Source of the DNA: JAVVPO01 sp036655715
Lineage (GTDB): Bacteria; Bacillota; Clostridia; Lachnospirales; Cellulosilyticaceae
DNA length: 16,851 bases
Direction of reading: 5' to 3'
NCBI GenBank assembly: GCA_036655715.1
Contig: JAVVPO010000056.1
Span: 1 to 16,851, forward strand
Position 1 is the first letter of the stretch. Every line of letters begins with the position of its first letter. The notes beneath the pieces were generated by a model. The model was not told the origin of the DNA and ran no database searches. It saw only the letters and a list, made by a program, of their open reading frames with translations. A program made the position numbers and the translations under genes. Below are positions 1-7,446 of this stretch, one piece after another.

Positions 1-1118
1 TAGAAGGACAAACTTGTTTTACGGAAGTATTAGCACATAATGGCTATACTTGTGGACTGAGTGGTAAATGGCATATGGGTAATAGTGGTAAGGCTCAAGC
101 TGGATTTAGTTACTGGAAGAGTATTGCTATGGGTGGTGATAATTATTACTATCCAACGGTTTTACAAAATGATGAGTTTGTTATGCTAAGGGAAAAATAC
201 CTTACAGAGTATATTACAGAAAATGCTATTGATTTTATAGAGCAAACAAAAGGGGATGAGAAGCCGTTCTATTTAAGTGTGCATTATACAGCACCTCACT
301 CTCCTTGGGGTAAAGATCAGCATCCAGCTGAGGCTTATCAGATATATGAAGACTGTCCCTTTGAATCAGTGCCTAACGAGCCAGCTCATGAATGGAGCAT
401 TTATAAATCACAGACCAAAGAACAAGCAGCTAAGGCGAGAATAGAAAATTTAAAAGGATACTATGCAGCAGTTACAGCCATGGATAAAGGGGTAGGAGAA
501 TTACTGGATTATCTAGAAGAAAACAATCTAATAGAAGATACTCTTATTATCTTTACAAGTGATAATGGTATGAGTATGGGACATCATGGTATATTTGGTA
601 AAGGAAATGGAACGTTCCCACTTAATATGTATGATACAGCAGTAAAAGTACCTGCTATTATAAGCTATCCTAAAGCCGTGAAAAAAGGTGAGATAAATGA
701 AGAACTTCTAAGCCACTATGATATTATGCCAACACTACTTGAGTATTTAGAACTTGAAAACAATATAGATACTAGTACATTACCAGGTCAAAGCTTTGCA
801 CCTCTTTTGGAAGGAAAGGGGTTAGAACGTGATACTAGTGTGATTATCTTTGATGAGTATGGTCCAACCCGTATGATTCGTACAAAGGAGTGGAAGTACA
901 TCCACCGTTATCCATATGGGCCACATGAACTGTATCATTTAGTTGAGGATCCAGATGAAAAAATTAATCTAATAGATGAAGAAAAATGTAGTGTCATTAC
1001 AAAAGAGTTAAGAGGGAAATTAAGTACTTGGTTTAATAAGTATGTGGATCCTTTGGTAGATGGTAAAGGTGAAGCTGTTAAGGGGTATGGTCAAACAGGA
1101 AAAGGTGAATATAAATAA
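1..1118 (+). CDS. Sulfatase family hydrolase, 5' end outside the window
   Basis: Partial gene. The frame is open from base 3, and the first codons read EGQTCFTEVLAHNGYTCGLS followed by GKWHMG, the conserved second sulfatase motif (GYxTxxxGKWHxG). An ATG at 75 is therefore internal, not the start. The N-terminal part with the CxPSR/CxAxR formylglycine motif lies upstream and cannot be checked, so arylsulfatase, choline-sulfatase and glycan-sulfatase activity are not separated. Further family signs are HYTAPHSPW (metal or substrate His region), IIFTSDNGMSMGHHG (the late metal-binding Asp-Asn), a loop with YDTAVKVPAIISYP, and the C-terminal MIRTKEWKYIHR segment. Members hydrolyse sulfate esters. 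No signal peptide can be judged. The gene ends 10 bases before a strong hairpin terminator shared with the convergent gene. The sulfatase-superfamily call is firm; the substrate is unknown. Confidence 0.9.
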   Translation, partial: EGQTCFTEVLAHNGYTCGLSGKWHMGNSGKAQAGFSYWKSIAMGGDNYYYPTVLQNDEFVMLREKYLTEYITENAIDFIEQTKGDEKPFYLSVHYTAPHSPWGKDQHPAEAYQIYEDCPFESVPNEPAHEWSIYKSQTKEQAAKARIENLKGYYAAVTAMDKGVGELLDYLEENNLIEDTLIIFTSDNGMSMGHHGIFGKGNGTFPLNMYDTAVKVPAIISYPKAVKKGEINEELLSHYDIMPTLLEYLELENNIDTSTLPGQSFAPLLEGKGLERDTSVIIFDEYGPTRMIRTKEWKYIHRYPYGPHELYHLVEDPDEKINLIDEEKCSVITKELRGKLSTWFNKYVDPLVDGKGEAVKGYGQTGKGEYK

Positions 1119-1127
1119 AAATAAGAT

Positions 1128-1194
1128 AAAATAGCATAGCTAATGATTCAAAGTGTATCGGAGAGATACTTAGAATCACCGACTATGCTATTTT
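1128..1194. terminator. Bidirectional three-tier hairpin terminator
   Basis: Outer arms 1128-1139 (AAAATAGCATAG) and 1183-1194 (CTATGCTATTTT) pair over 12 bases. Inside them TGATTC (1144-1149) pairs with GAATCA (1173-1178), and GTATC (1155-1159) pairs with GATAC (1165-1169). The plus strand continues in T after the right arm and the minus strand continues T-rich after the left arm. It lies between the stop codons of two convergent genes (1118 and 1199), so it should stop transcription from both. Confidence 0.85.
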
Positions 1195-1198
1195 TTGT

Positions 1199-1519
1199 TT
1201 ATAAAGACTCAAGATCCACTAACTCATCAATAATAGCTACTAGCTTCTTAAGAGATGGCTTGCTAATTTGAGCCTCTGCACCAACTTGTAGGCCTTTGTG
1301 ATATAAATCATCAGTAATCATAGAAGAGAAGATGATGACTGGAAGTGTATTTAAGATAGGATCTTCTTTAACTTTTCTAGTTAATGTATAACCATCTATG
1401 ACTGGCATTTCAATATCAGTAATCAGTAAGCGTATGGTTTGATCAAAGTTAGCGCCATGTGCTGTCTTAGTTTCTAATAAGTACTCATAAGCTAAACCGC
1501 CATTGTTGAAAAATAGAAA
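1199..1519 (-). pseudogene. cheV: CheV-like chemotaxis protein, C-terminal receiver fragment only
   Basis: Reading leftward from a TAG at 1520-1522, the open frame gives NNGGLAYEYL, LLITDIEMPVIDGYTLTRKV, then VIIFSSMITDDLYHKG and GAEAQISKPSLKKLV before the stop at 1199. This matches the second half of a CheV receiver domain: the phosphoacceptor Asp in TDIEMP, the conserved Ser of FSS, and the Lys of SKP. CheV proteins couple receptors to CheA through an N-terminal CheW-like domain followed by this receiver. Here the CheW domain and the first third of the receiver (acidic pocket and first strands) are missing. No start codon with a ribosome site lies at the cut; an internal ATG at 1408 falls after the phosphoacceptor and would not give a working domain. 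The family match stops abruptly near 1510-1519, so this is a decapitated gene or a faulty contig join. Confidence 0.75.
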
Positions 1520-1674
1520 CTAGAACAATAAAAAAAGGTTTATTTACAAAAACTAAATTTTGTGATAATATACTTAATAGGTTGAAAATACCTACTCTAT
1601 GGATTAAGAAGATTGATAGAGCACAAGAATTGTGGCAAATAAGATACAAACAAAAAAGACAATCATGGGTTTGA
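1510..1674 (+). pseudogene. Unrecognised coding remnant, C-terminal end of a protein
   Basis: An open frame without a start codon runs from the same junction that cuts the CheV fragment to a TGA at 1672-1674. It reads ETRTIKKGLFTKTKFCDNIL and then NRLKIPTLWIKKIDRAQELW, a basic and aromatic pattern that looks like real protein rather than random translation. An in-frame TGA at 1507-1509 closes it upstream. I do not recognise the family. A transposase or recombinase tail is possible because of the basic character and the position at a break, but nothing specific supports that. Whether it is coding at all is uncertain. Confidence 0.3.
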
Positions 1675-1823
1675 TTTAGTTTGACTAATTAAGCCGTGTT
1701 CATATGGAAACTTACTTAAATCATGAAGATTTATTCTCTTTCTAGAAGGAAGGGCATTAATGTTCATGATTTTTTTGTGCCCAAAATGAAGGTATGATAA
1801 GAGCTTTCAAGGAGGAAACACTT
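1675..1823 (+). promoter_or_regulatory. Leader of the ABC importer operon
   Basis: This stretch precedes the TTG start at 1824. A possible -35 (TTGACT, 1681-1686) has no good -10 after it. It holds the hairpin listed separately at 1718-1776 and ends with a strong ribosome site AAGGAGG at 1809-1815. No named riboswitch class (T-box, NiCo, cobalamin) was recognised. Confidence 0.3.
1718..1776 (+). terminator. Hairpin with T-tract upstream of the importer operon
   Basis: Arms AAATCATGAA (1718-1727) and TTCATGATTT (1763-1772) are perfectly complementary over 10 bases, with a 35-base loop and T's through 1776. It could terminate the truncated gene to its left, or act as an attenuator of the importer operon whose first gene begins 48 bases downstream. 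The loop is long for a simple intrinsic terminator. Confidence 0.5.
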
Positions 1824-2822
1824 TTGAAGAAACACTATAAAAAAATATTGCAGTATGGGTTAGTGCTTTTTGTGCTATCGAGTGTAGTATTCTATATGGC
1901 ACGGTTAGCTCCTGGGGATCCTCTTAAATCCTATTATGGTGAGAGTGTAGAACGAATGGGAGCCAAGGAGAAAGAGGTAGCTATAGCGAAGCTAGGACTA
2001 GATGAACCTATCTATGTGCAGTATGGCATATGGTTTTCCAATGCTTTAAAAGGAGACTTTGGTATATCTTTTAAGTATAAGCAAGATGTAACGGAGGTTA
2101 TAGGTAATGTCTATCAGAATACAGTTATACTGGGAGGGATATCGTATGTTCTGACGTTTGTCCTAGCTTTGCTGGTAGGCGTGTTTTGCGCTATGCATGA
2201 AGATAAGCTGATTGATAAAGTGATTTGCAAGATAGGAACGATTACTAATTGTATTCCTTCTTTTTGGATAGCACTGGTACTCATTTTAATCTTTAGTATT
2301 AACTTAGGTGTACTGCCTTCTAGTGGTGCTTATGCGCTAGGCAAAGGAAATGAGCTAGGAAGTAGAATAACGCATCTTATATTGCCGGTAGTTGTCTTGG
2401 TGCTCAGTCATTTATGGTATTACGCTTATATGGTAAGGAATAAAATGTTGGAGGAAATGAAGCAAGACTATGTCCTTTTGTGTAAGGTGAAGGGGCTTAG
2501 TAATAGGAAGATTATCTGGAGGCATTGTCTAAGAAATATTATGCCTGCCTATATAAGCCTGATGGCTATTTCTGTTTCGCATATATTAGGCGGAACGTAT
2601 GTAGTGGAGAAAGTGTTTTCTTATCCAGGACTTGGCAGCTTGTGTTTTGAAAGTGCTAAGTATCATGACTATAACATGCTACTTGTCTTGTGTTTGATAA
2701 CGGGCGGATTGGTAGTCCTTGCCAATATAGTAGCAGAGGTTATAAGTGATAAAATTGACCCAAGAATGAAGCATGATAGGAGGGATGAGGAGTGGGCTTA
2801 CAACCAAGAGACTTTGAAGTAG
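1824..2822 (+). CDS. ABC importer permease, peptide/nickel (OppB/DppB) family
   Basis: Integral membrane subunit, 332 residues from a TTG start. An in-frame ATG exists at 1794, but AAGGAGG at 1809-1815 sits 8 bases before the TTG at 1824 and only weak purines precede 1794. The protein from 1824 begins MKKHYKKILQYGLVLFVL, running straight into the first membrane helix as this family does. The helix is followed by LAPGDPL, the family hallmark. Six hydrophobic segments lie near residues 9-27, 101-124, 141-162, 185-205, 240-260 and 285-308. The cytoplasmic coupling (EAA) loop is near 215-245 (DYVLLCKVKGLS ... RHCLRNIMP). The C-terminal IDPRMK is typical. The next gene starts inside this one (31-base overlap), so the two permeases are probably translationally coupled. 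Substrate cannot be read from this subunit. Confidence 0.93.
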   Translation: MKKHYKKILQYGLVLFVLSSVVFYMARLAPGDPLKSYYGESVERMGAKEKEVAIAKLGLDEPIYVQYGIWFSNALKGDFGISFKYKQDVTEVIGNVYQNTVILGGISYVLTFVLALLVGVFCAMHEDKLIDKVICKIGTITNCIPSFWIALVLILIFSINLGVLPSSGAYALGKGNELGSRITHLILPVVVLVLSHLWYYAYMVRNKMLEEMKQDYVLLCKVKGLSNRKIIWRHCLRNIMPAYISLMAISVSHILGGTYVVEKVFSYPGLGSLCFESAKYHDYNMLLVLCLITGGLVVLANIVAEVISDKIDPRMKHDRRDEEWAYNQETLK

Positions 2823-3700
2823 TAGGAGCAAATTATTTGCCAGCAGAGACTAAGAGGAAAGTTGTTAAAAAAAGCTTAATCCAGTTTGTTAGGGAGAAAC
2901 CTTATATTTCAGTTGTAATCCTCCTCATCATTATACTTGGATGTCTATTTGCAGAAGTTGTGATGACATATGATCCGACTTATATGGATTTGGCGCACGT
3001 CAATACATCGCCTAATGAGACTTTTTACTTTGGTACAGATGCTATGGGAAGAGATATCTTCTCCATGATTTGGTATGGGGGTCGGATATCGTTATTGATT
3101 GGGATACTAGCAACGGTTATCTCTACAGGTATTGCTGTATTGTATGGCAGTATCAGCGGAGTAGCTTCAGAGAGAATAGATAGCTTGATGATGCGAATGA
3201 GTGAGATGATCTTGAGTATCCCCTCTATTTTAATCATTATATTTATGCAAGCGATGATAGGAGAATCAAATCCTGTCTCTATAGCTATCGTGATTGGACT
3301 CACTAGCTGGATGAATATTGCTAAGGTAGTAAGAAGTGAAGTAAGGCAGATTAGAAACAGTGAACATATTTTGGCTGCTAGGTATATGGGGGGAGGTTTC
3401 TTCTATATTATGAAGCGGCATATGTTGCCTTATTTTGTACCCTCTATTATGTTTATGGTAGTCACAAATATTGGTACGGCTATAGGGACAGAGTCCACAC
3501 TAAGTTTCTTGGGCATAGGACTTCCTTTAGAGATTATCTCATGGGGAAGTATGCTTTCGCAGGCGGATAGGGCGTTACTATCAAATGATTGGTGGATTAT
3601 TTTGATACCAGGTATTTTCTTAGTGGTCACATTGGTTTGCATCACAGATATAGGAAACTATATACGTAAGCGTAATGATAAGAGAAGTAGTTATTTATAA
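2792..3700 (+). CDS. ABC importer permease, peptide/nickel (OppC/DppC) family
   Basis: Second membrane subunit, 302 residues. The GTG start at 2792 has AGGAGG at 2778-2783, 8 bases away, and overlaps the preceding permease by 31 bases. The N-terminal cytoplasmic stretch (about 36 residues) is typical of OppC/DppC. A first helix lies near residues 38-58, then the periplasmic-side family motif HFGTDxxGRDxFS-like FYFGTDAMGRDIFS (78-91), and further helices near 99-120, 137-155, 162-178, 215-232 and 268-288. The EAA coupling loop is near 190-222 (HILAARYMGGGFFYIMKRHM). The late motif STLSFLGIGL ... WGSML (235-254) is also characteristic. It should form the heteromeric channel with the preceding gene product. 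All expected elements are present and the length is normal. Confidence 0.93.
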   Translation: MGLQPRDFEVVGANYLPAETKRKVVKKSLIQFVREKPYISVVILLIIILGCLFAEVVMTYDPTYMDLAHVNTSPNETFYFGTDAMGRDIFSMIWYGGRISLLIGILATVISTGIAVLYGSISGVASERIDSLMMRMSEMILSIPSILIIIFMQAMIGESNPVSIAIVIGLTSWMNIAKVVRSEVRQIRNSEHILAARYMGGGFFYIMKRHMLPYFVPSIMFMVVTNIGTAIGTESTLSFLGIGLPLEIISWGSMLSQADRALLSNDWWIILIPGIFLVVTLVCITDIGNYIRKRNDKRSSYL

Positions 3701-3735
3701 ATCAAACTAAAATAAACATAAAAGGGAGAATAACA

Positions 3736-5377
3736 ATGAAGAAATTTAAAAAAATATTAGTTCTAGGATTATCACTGATGATGGCATTAACAACAGGGTG
3801 CGCAGCTACTGAGCCAACAAGTGTGGATGCNNNNNNNNNNNNNNNNNNNNNNNNNNNNNNNNNNNNNNNNNNNNNNNNNNNNNNNNNNNNNNNNNNNNNN
3901 NNNNNNNNNNNNNNNNNNNNNNNNNNNNNNGGTATTTGTATACGGAAGTGGCGACTATACAAGCATCAACCCCGCCATATATGAGCATGGAGAAATCAAT
4001 TCATTGATTTTCTCAGGGATTACAGCACATGATGAAAACAACAAGGTTGTTCCAGGGTTAGCTAAAGAATGGGAATTTGATGGAGCGACTAATACTTATA
4101 CATTCCATTTAAGAGAAGGTGTAAAGTGGCATGATGGAGAGGCTTTTACGGCGGAGGATGTGAAGTTTACATTAGAGACTATTATGAATCCGGATAATGC
4201 TTCAGAGATAGCTTCTAACTATGAAGATATTACAGCCATTGAAGTAGTAGATAGTGGCACTATCAAGATTACTTTGAAAGCACCTAATGTAGCCATGCTA
4301 GATTACTTAACTATCGGTATTCTTCCAAAGCATCTGCTAGAAGGTAAAGACATTGCGACAGATTCATTTAACCAAAATCCTATTGGTACAGGTCCATTCA
4401 AATTAGAATCATGGGATATGGGGCAAAGCATTACACTTGTGAAAAATGCGGATTACTACTTAAAAGAGCCGGGAATGGATAAAGTTATCTTCAAAATCGT
4501 TGTAGATACAAAAGCTAGAGCAATGCAGCTCAAATCAGGTGAGCTAGATATGGCTCAGATTACGCCGCAAGATGCAGTGCAGTTTGCAGATAGTACAGAG
4601 TATACTGTGTATCCCATGAAGACTGCGGACTATAGAGGGATATTATATAACTTCAATCACCCACTCTTTAAAGAAAATCCAGAACTACCCAATGCCCTTA
4701 GTTATGGGATAGATAGACAAGCGATTATCGATAGTGTACTGCTAGGTCAAGGACAGATTGCTTATTCACCACTACAAGCAGGTCCTTACAATAATCCTGA
4801 AATTGAGAAGTTCGCCTACAACCCAGCAAAAGCAAAAGAAGAGTTAGAGAAAGCTGGTTGGACACTAGGCAGTGACAGTGTATACGAAAAAAATGGCACA
4901 AAGTTAGCATTCACTATTAACTGTGGTGAAGGAGACCAAGTAAGAATAGATATGGCAAATATCTGCGCGCAACAATTTAAAGAGATAGGTGTCGATGTAA
5001 AAGTAGCTGTTAATGCACAAACAGACTGGGCAGGTCAAGAAGCTTACCTTATTGGATGGGGAAGTCCATTTGACCCAGATGATCATACATACAAAGTATT
5101 TGGTACAGACAAAGGCTCTAACTTCAGCGCCTACTCTAATGTTGGGGTAGATGAACTGTTACAAAAAGCAAGAGAAACAGATGTAGATGCGGATAGAATG
5201 ACATATTATCAAGCGTTCCAAGAAGAGATGACAAAGGCAATGCCTTACACTTTCATAGCCTATGTAGATGCTATCTATGTAGCCAAAAATGATATCAAAG
5301 GGATGACACCTGAAACAGCTTTAGGACACCACGGCGTAGGTATCTTCTGGAATATAGCAGACTGGACTAGAGAATAG
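3736..5377 (+). CDS. Peptide-type ABC importer substrate-binding lipoprotein (SBP family 5), interrupted by a sequence gap
   Basis: Extracytoplasmic solute receptor of the importer. A ribosome site (AAAGGGAG, 3721-3728) precedes the ATG at 3736. The N-terminus MKKFKKILVLGLSLMMALTT, then GC, is a lipoprotein signal with the lipidated Cys at residue 22. After CAATEPTSVDA the sequence enters 100 N. It resumes with FVYGSGDYTSINPAIYEHGE and continues through family-5 landmarks: LIFSGITAHDENNKVVPGLA, YTFHLREGVKWHDGEAFTAEDV, NPIGTGPFKLESW, and LGHHGVGIFWNIADW at the end. The two sides are in different frames (the first follows 3736, the second matches 3932), but the N run is a fixed-length placeholder, so this is not evidence of a frameshift. 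The missing part is probably the variable linker after the lipid anchor. Ligand is not determined; the ATPase types nearby favour peptides. Confidence 0.9.
3831..3930. other. Assembly gap (100 N placeholder)
   Basis: Exactly 100 N inside the binding-protein gene, between the lipoprotein signal and the folded domain. The real length is unknown. Its position in the expected low-complexity linker suggests repetitive sequence as the cause (inference). Confidence 0.98.
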
Positions 5378-5386
5378 AGAAATCCT

Positions 5387-6418
5387 ATGAATAGCATAAA
5401 ACCTTTGTTAGAGGTCAAGAACTTAGTCGTAAATTTTGAAACAGAATATGGTAAGGTACAAGCTGTGAGAGATGTCTCTTTGACTCTAGAAAAAGGAGAG
5501 ACATTAGCTATAGTTGGGGAGTCTGGCTGCGGCAAATCAGTGCTTTGCAAAAGTATGCTAAGAATCCTCACAAAAACAGGAGTGATTGCAAGTGGCGAAG
5601 TTTATCTAGAAGGGAAAGACCTGGCTAAGTTATCTCAAAAAGAGATGGATAAGATACGAGGAAAAGACATCTCCATGATCTTTCAAGACCCTATGACCTC
5701 ACTTAATCCTACACTTTCTATAGGTAAGCAGATTATGGAAGCTGTGCTTATTCATCAGAAGATGAGTAAGCGTGAGGCCAAAGAAAGAACGATTAAGCTC
5801 ATGGCACTAGTGGGAATTACTGACGCGGAAAAAAGATTCCATCAGTATCCACATCATTTCTCAGGGGGGATGAGGCAAAGAAGCGTCATAGCTATAGCAC
5901 TAGCTTGTAGCCCCAAAGTGCTCATTGCAGATGAACCTACAACAGCGCTAGATGTAACCATTCAGGCGGAAATTCTAGAACTACTTAAAACCCTGCAAAA
6001 AACCTTGGGGATGGCTATGTTATTTATTACCCATGATTTTGGAGTTGTTGCTAAAGTAGCTCAGAGAGTAGCCATCATGTATGCTGGCAAAATTGTAGAA
6101 ATTGGCACAGTAAGAGAGATCTTTGAGGATGCAAGACACCCTTATGCCAAGAGTTTGATGTCTGCCTTGCCTAGAATGGATGAGCAAGTAGACTACCTCA
6201 GATGTATTCCTGGATTACCTCCTGATTTAGTACATCCTCCAAAAGGAGATGCTTTTGCAAGTAGGAATAGGCAGGCCCTTCGAATAGATTATAGGGAGGA
6301 GCCTCCAATGTTTAGGGTGAGTGATACACATAGTGCGGCAACGTGGTTATTGCACCCTGATGCTCCAAACATTCTGGGAGATTTGGAAAGTGTGGGTGAT
6401 ACTGATGAAAACAGATAA
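5387..6418 (+). CDS. oppD: Peptide ABC importer ATPase, OppD/AmiE type
   Basis: Cytoplasmic ATPase of 343 residues that drives the importer. The ATG at 5387 is 9 bases after the binding-protein stop; its ribosome site is weak, suggesting coupling or re-initiation. Motifs in order: Walker A GESGCGKS (44-51), Q-loop FQDPMTSLNP (Q100), ABC signature FSGGMRQR (158-165), Walker B VLIADEPTTALD (178-189), and H-loop ITHD (H216). The C-terminal extension IPGLPPDLVHPPKGDAFASR, followed by THSAATWLLHPDAP, is the variant known from Firmicute OppD and streptococcal AmiE. The cysteines found in many DppD/NikD tails (GCxFxxRCxxAxxxC) are replaced there by D288, N294 and D301. That tail is the best pointer to peptide rather than nickel transport, but the substrate remains an inference. 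It overlaps the next ATPase gene by 14 bases. Confidence 0.92.
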   Translation: MNSIKPLLEVKNLVVNFETEYGKVQAVRDVSLTLEKGETLAIVGESGCGKSVLCKSMLRILTKTGVIASGEVYLEGKDLAKLSQKEMDKIRGKDISMIFQDPMTSLNPTLSIGKQIMEAVLIHQKMSKREAKERTIKLMALVGITDAEKRFHQYPHHFSGGMRQRSVIAIALACSPKVLIADEPTTALDVTIQAEILELLKTLQKTLGMAMLFITHDFGVVAKVAQRVAIMYAGKIVEIGTVREIFEDARHPYAKSLMSALPRMDEQVDYLRCIPGLPPDLVHPPKGDAFASRNRQALRIDYREEPPMFRVSDTHSAATWLLHPDAPNILGDLESVGDTDENR

Positions 6419-7313
6419 ACTATTAGAAGTAAAAGGTTTAAAGCAATACTTTAAATTAGATAAACAAACGGTTATAAAGGCTGTAGATGATATATCTTTT
6501 GATATGTATAAAGGTGAGATAGTAAGCTTGGTAGGCGAGTCAGGATGCGGTAAGTCTACTATGGGAAGAAGCATCGTAGGGATGTATGAGCCGACAGAGG
6601 GCGAAATCATCTATAAGGGAAAGTGTATTTCAGATAAGAAGATTTACCGAAAAATAAAAAAAGAAATCTGCAAAAGTATGCAGATTATTTTCCAAGATCC
6701 AGCAGCAGCGCTTAATTCACGTATGACTATAGGAGACATCATTGCTGAACCTCTAAAGATTCAGGCGGTGTGTAAAAACCGCGCAGAACGGATAGCTAAA
6801 GTAGAGGAACTGCTTGAGTTAGTAGGCCTAGACAAAAGCTATAGAGAGAGGTATCCTAGCGATTTTTCAGGGGGACAAAAGCAACGGGTTGCTATTGCTA
6901 GAGCTCTTGCGCTAGGACCAGAACTTATTATTGCGGATGAACCCATTGCTTCTTTGGATGTATCCATACAGGCACAGATTGTTAACTTATTTAAAAAGCT
7001 TCAAAAAGAAAAAGGCCTTGCATGCCTTTTTATTTCCCACGATTTAGCAATGGCTGGGCATATAAGTGATAGGATTGGTGTGATGTACCGAGGGAAACTT
7101 GTAGAGCTTGGGACGCCGCAGACTATTTTGGAAAGTCCAGTACATCCTTATACTAAGTCGCTTATTTCATCCATTTTGGTGACAGATCCAAGTTGTAACC
7201 ATAGACATCACAGGTATGAGCCAGATAGACATGATTATACTGTAGAATCACCAAGCTGGGTAGAGATAGAGGCGGGGCATTTTGTCTATGCGTCGCCATC
7301 AGAAGTACAATAA
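6405..7313 (+). CDS. oppF: Peptide ABC importer ATPase, OppF/AmiF type
   Basis: Second ATPase, 302 residues from the ATG at 6405. The frame is open further upstream, but MKTDKLLEVKGLKQYFKL is the expected OppF-type beginning, and this start overlaps the first ATPase stop, as in coupled genes. Motifs: Walker A GESGCGKS (44-51), Q-loop FQDPAAALNSR (Q97), signature FSGGQKQR (154-161), Walker B LIIADEPIASLD (174-185), and H-loop ISHD (H212). The tail has the VHPYTKSL element and ends in VEIEAGHFVYAS, as in AmiF/OppF proteins. Instead of a cysteine motif it carries a His-rich patch, CNHRHHRYEPDRHD (264-277). It should pair with the preceding gene product as a heterodimeric ATPase. No clear terminator follows within the 133 bases before the next gene. 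Confidence 0.92.
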   Translation: MKTDKLLEVKGLKQYFKLDKQTVIKAVDDISFDMYKGEIVSLVGESGCGKSTMGRSIVGMYEPTEGEIIYKGKCISDKKIYRKIKKEICKSMQIIFQDPAAALNSRMTIGDIIAEPLKIQAVCKNRAERIAKVEELLELVGLDKSYRERYPSDFSGGQKQRVAIARALALGPELIIADEPIASLDVSIQAQIVNLFKKLQKEKGLACLFISHDLAMAGHISDRIGVMYRGKLVELGTPQTILESPVHPYTKSLISSILVTDPSCNHRHHRYEPDRHDYTVESPSWVEIEAGHFVYASPSEVQ

Positions 7314-7446
7314 TCTGTAGCTACTTTTTGAGTAAGTGCATGTTTTATAAAGCATATAAGGAAGAGTTGTAGAATATAAAATACTAGAGGGAACTCTGTT
7401 TAGAGGCAATATAAATTTTGTGTAGTAGAAAGTAAGGAGGACGTTT

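Noticed and set aside
1199..1408. A small intact response regulator starting at ATG 1408
   Set aside because: It would lack the phosphoacceptor Asp and the first half of the fold. The homologous sequence continues upstream to about 1510, so it is a fragment of a larger CheV.
1794..1823. ATG 1794 as start of the first permease
   Set aside because: The strong ribosome site lies downstream of it and serves TTG 1824; the extra residues do not fit the family's N-terminus.
1675..1823. T-box, NiCo or other known riboswitch before the importer
   Set aside because: None of the conserved core sequences of these classes is present; only a hairpin and a T-tract are visible.
3736..3932. Frameshift in the binding-protein gene
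   Set aside because: The frame change lies across a 100-N placeholder of arbitrary length, so it gives no evidence of mutation.
6245..6300. Loss of the three conserved tail cysteines in the first importer ATPase
   Set aside because: The GDAFA-type tail without cysteines is a known variant in Firmicute OppD and streptococcal AmiE, so it marks the subfamily rather than a novelty. The second ATPase tail likewise fits AmiF/OppF.
7314..7446. Terminator or clear promoter between the importer operon and the channel gene
   Set aside because: Only a loopless palindrome (GTAGCTAC) followed by T's and a weak AGAGTT/AACTCT pair are present; neither forms a convincing stem, and no good -35/-10 pair was found.
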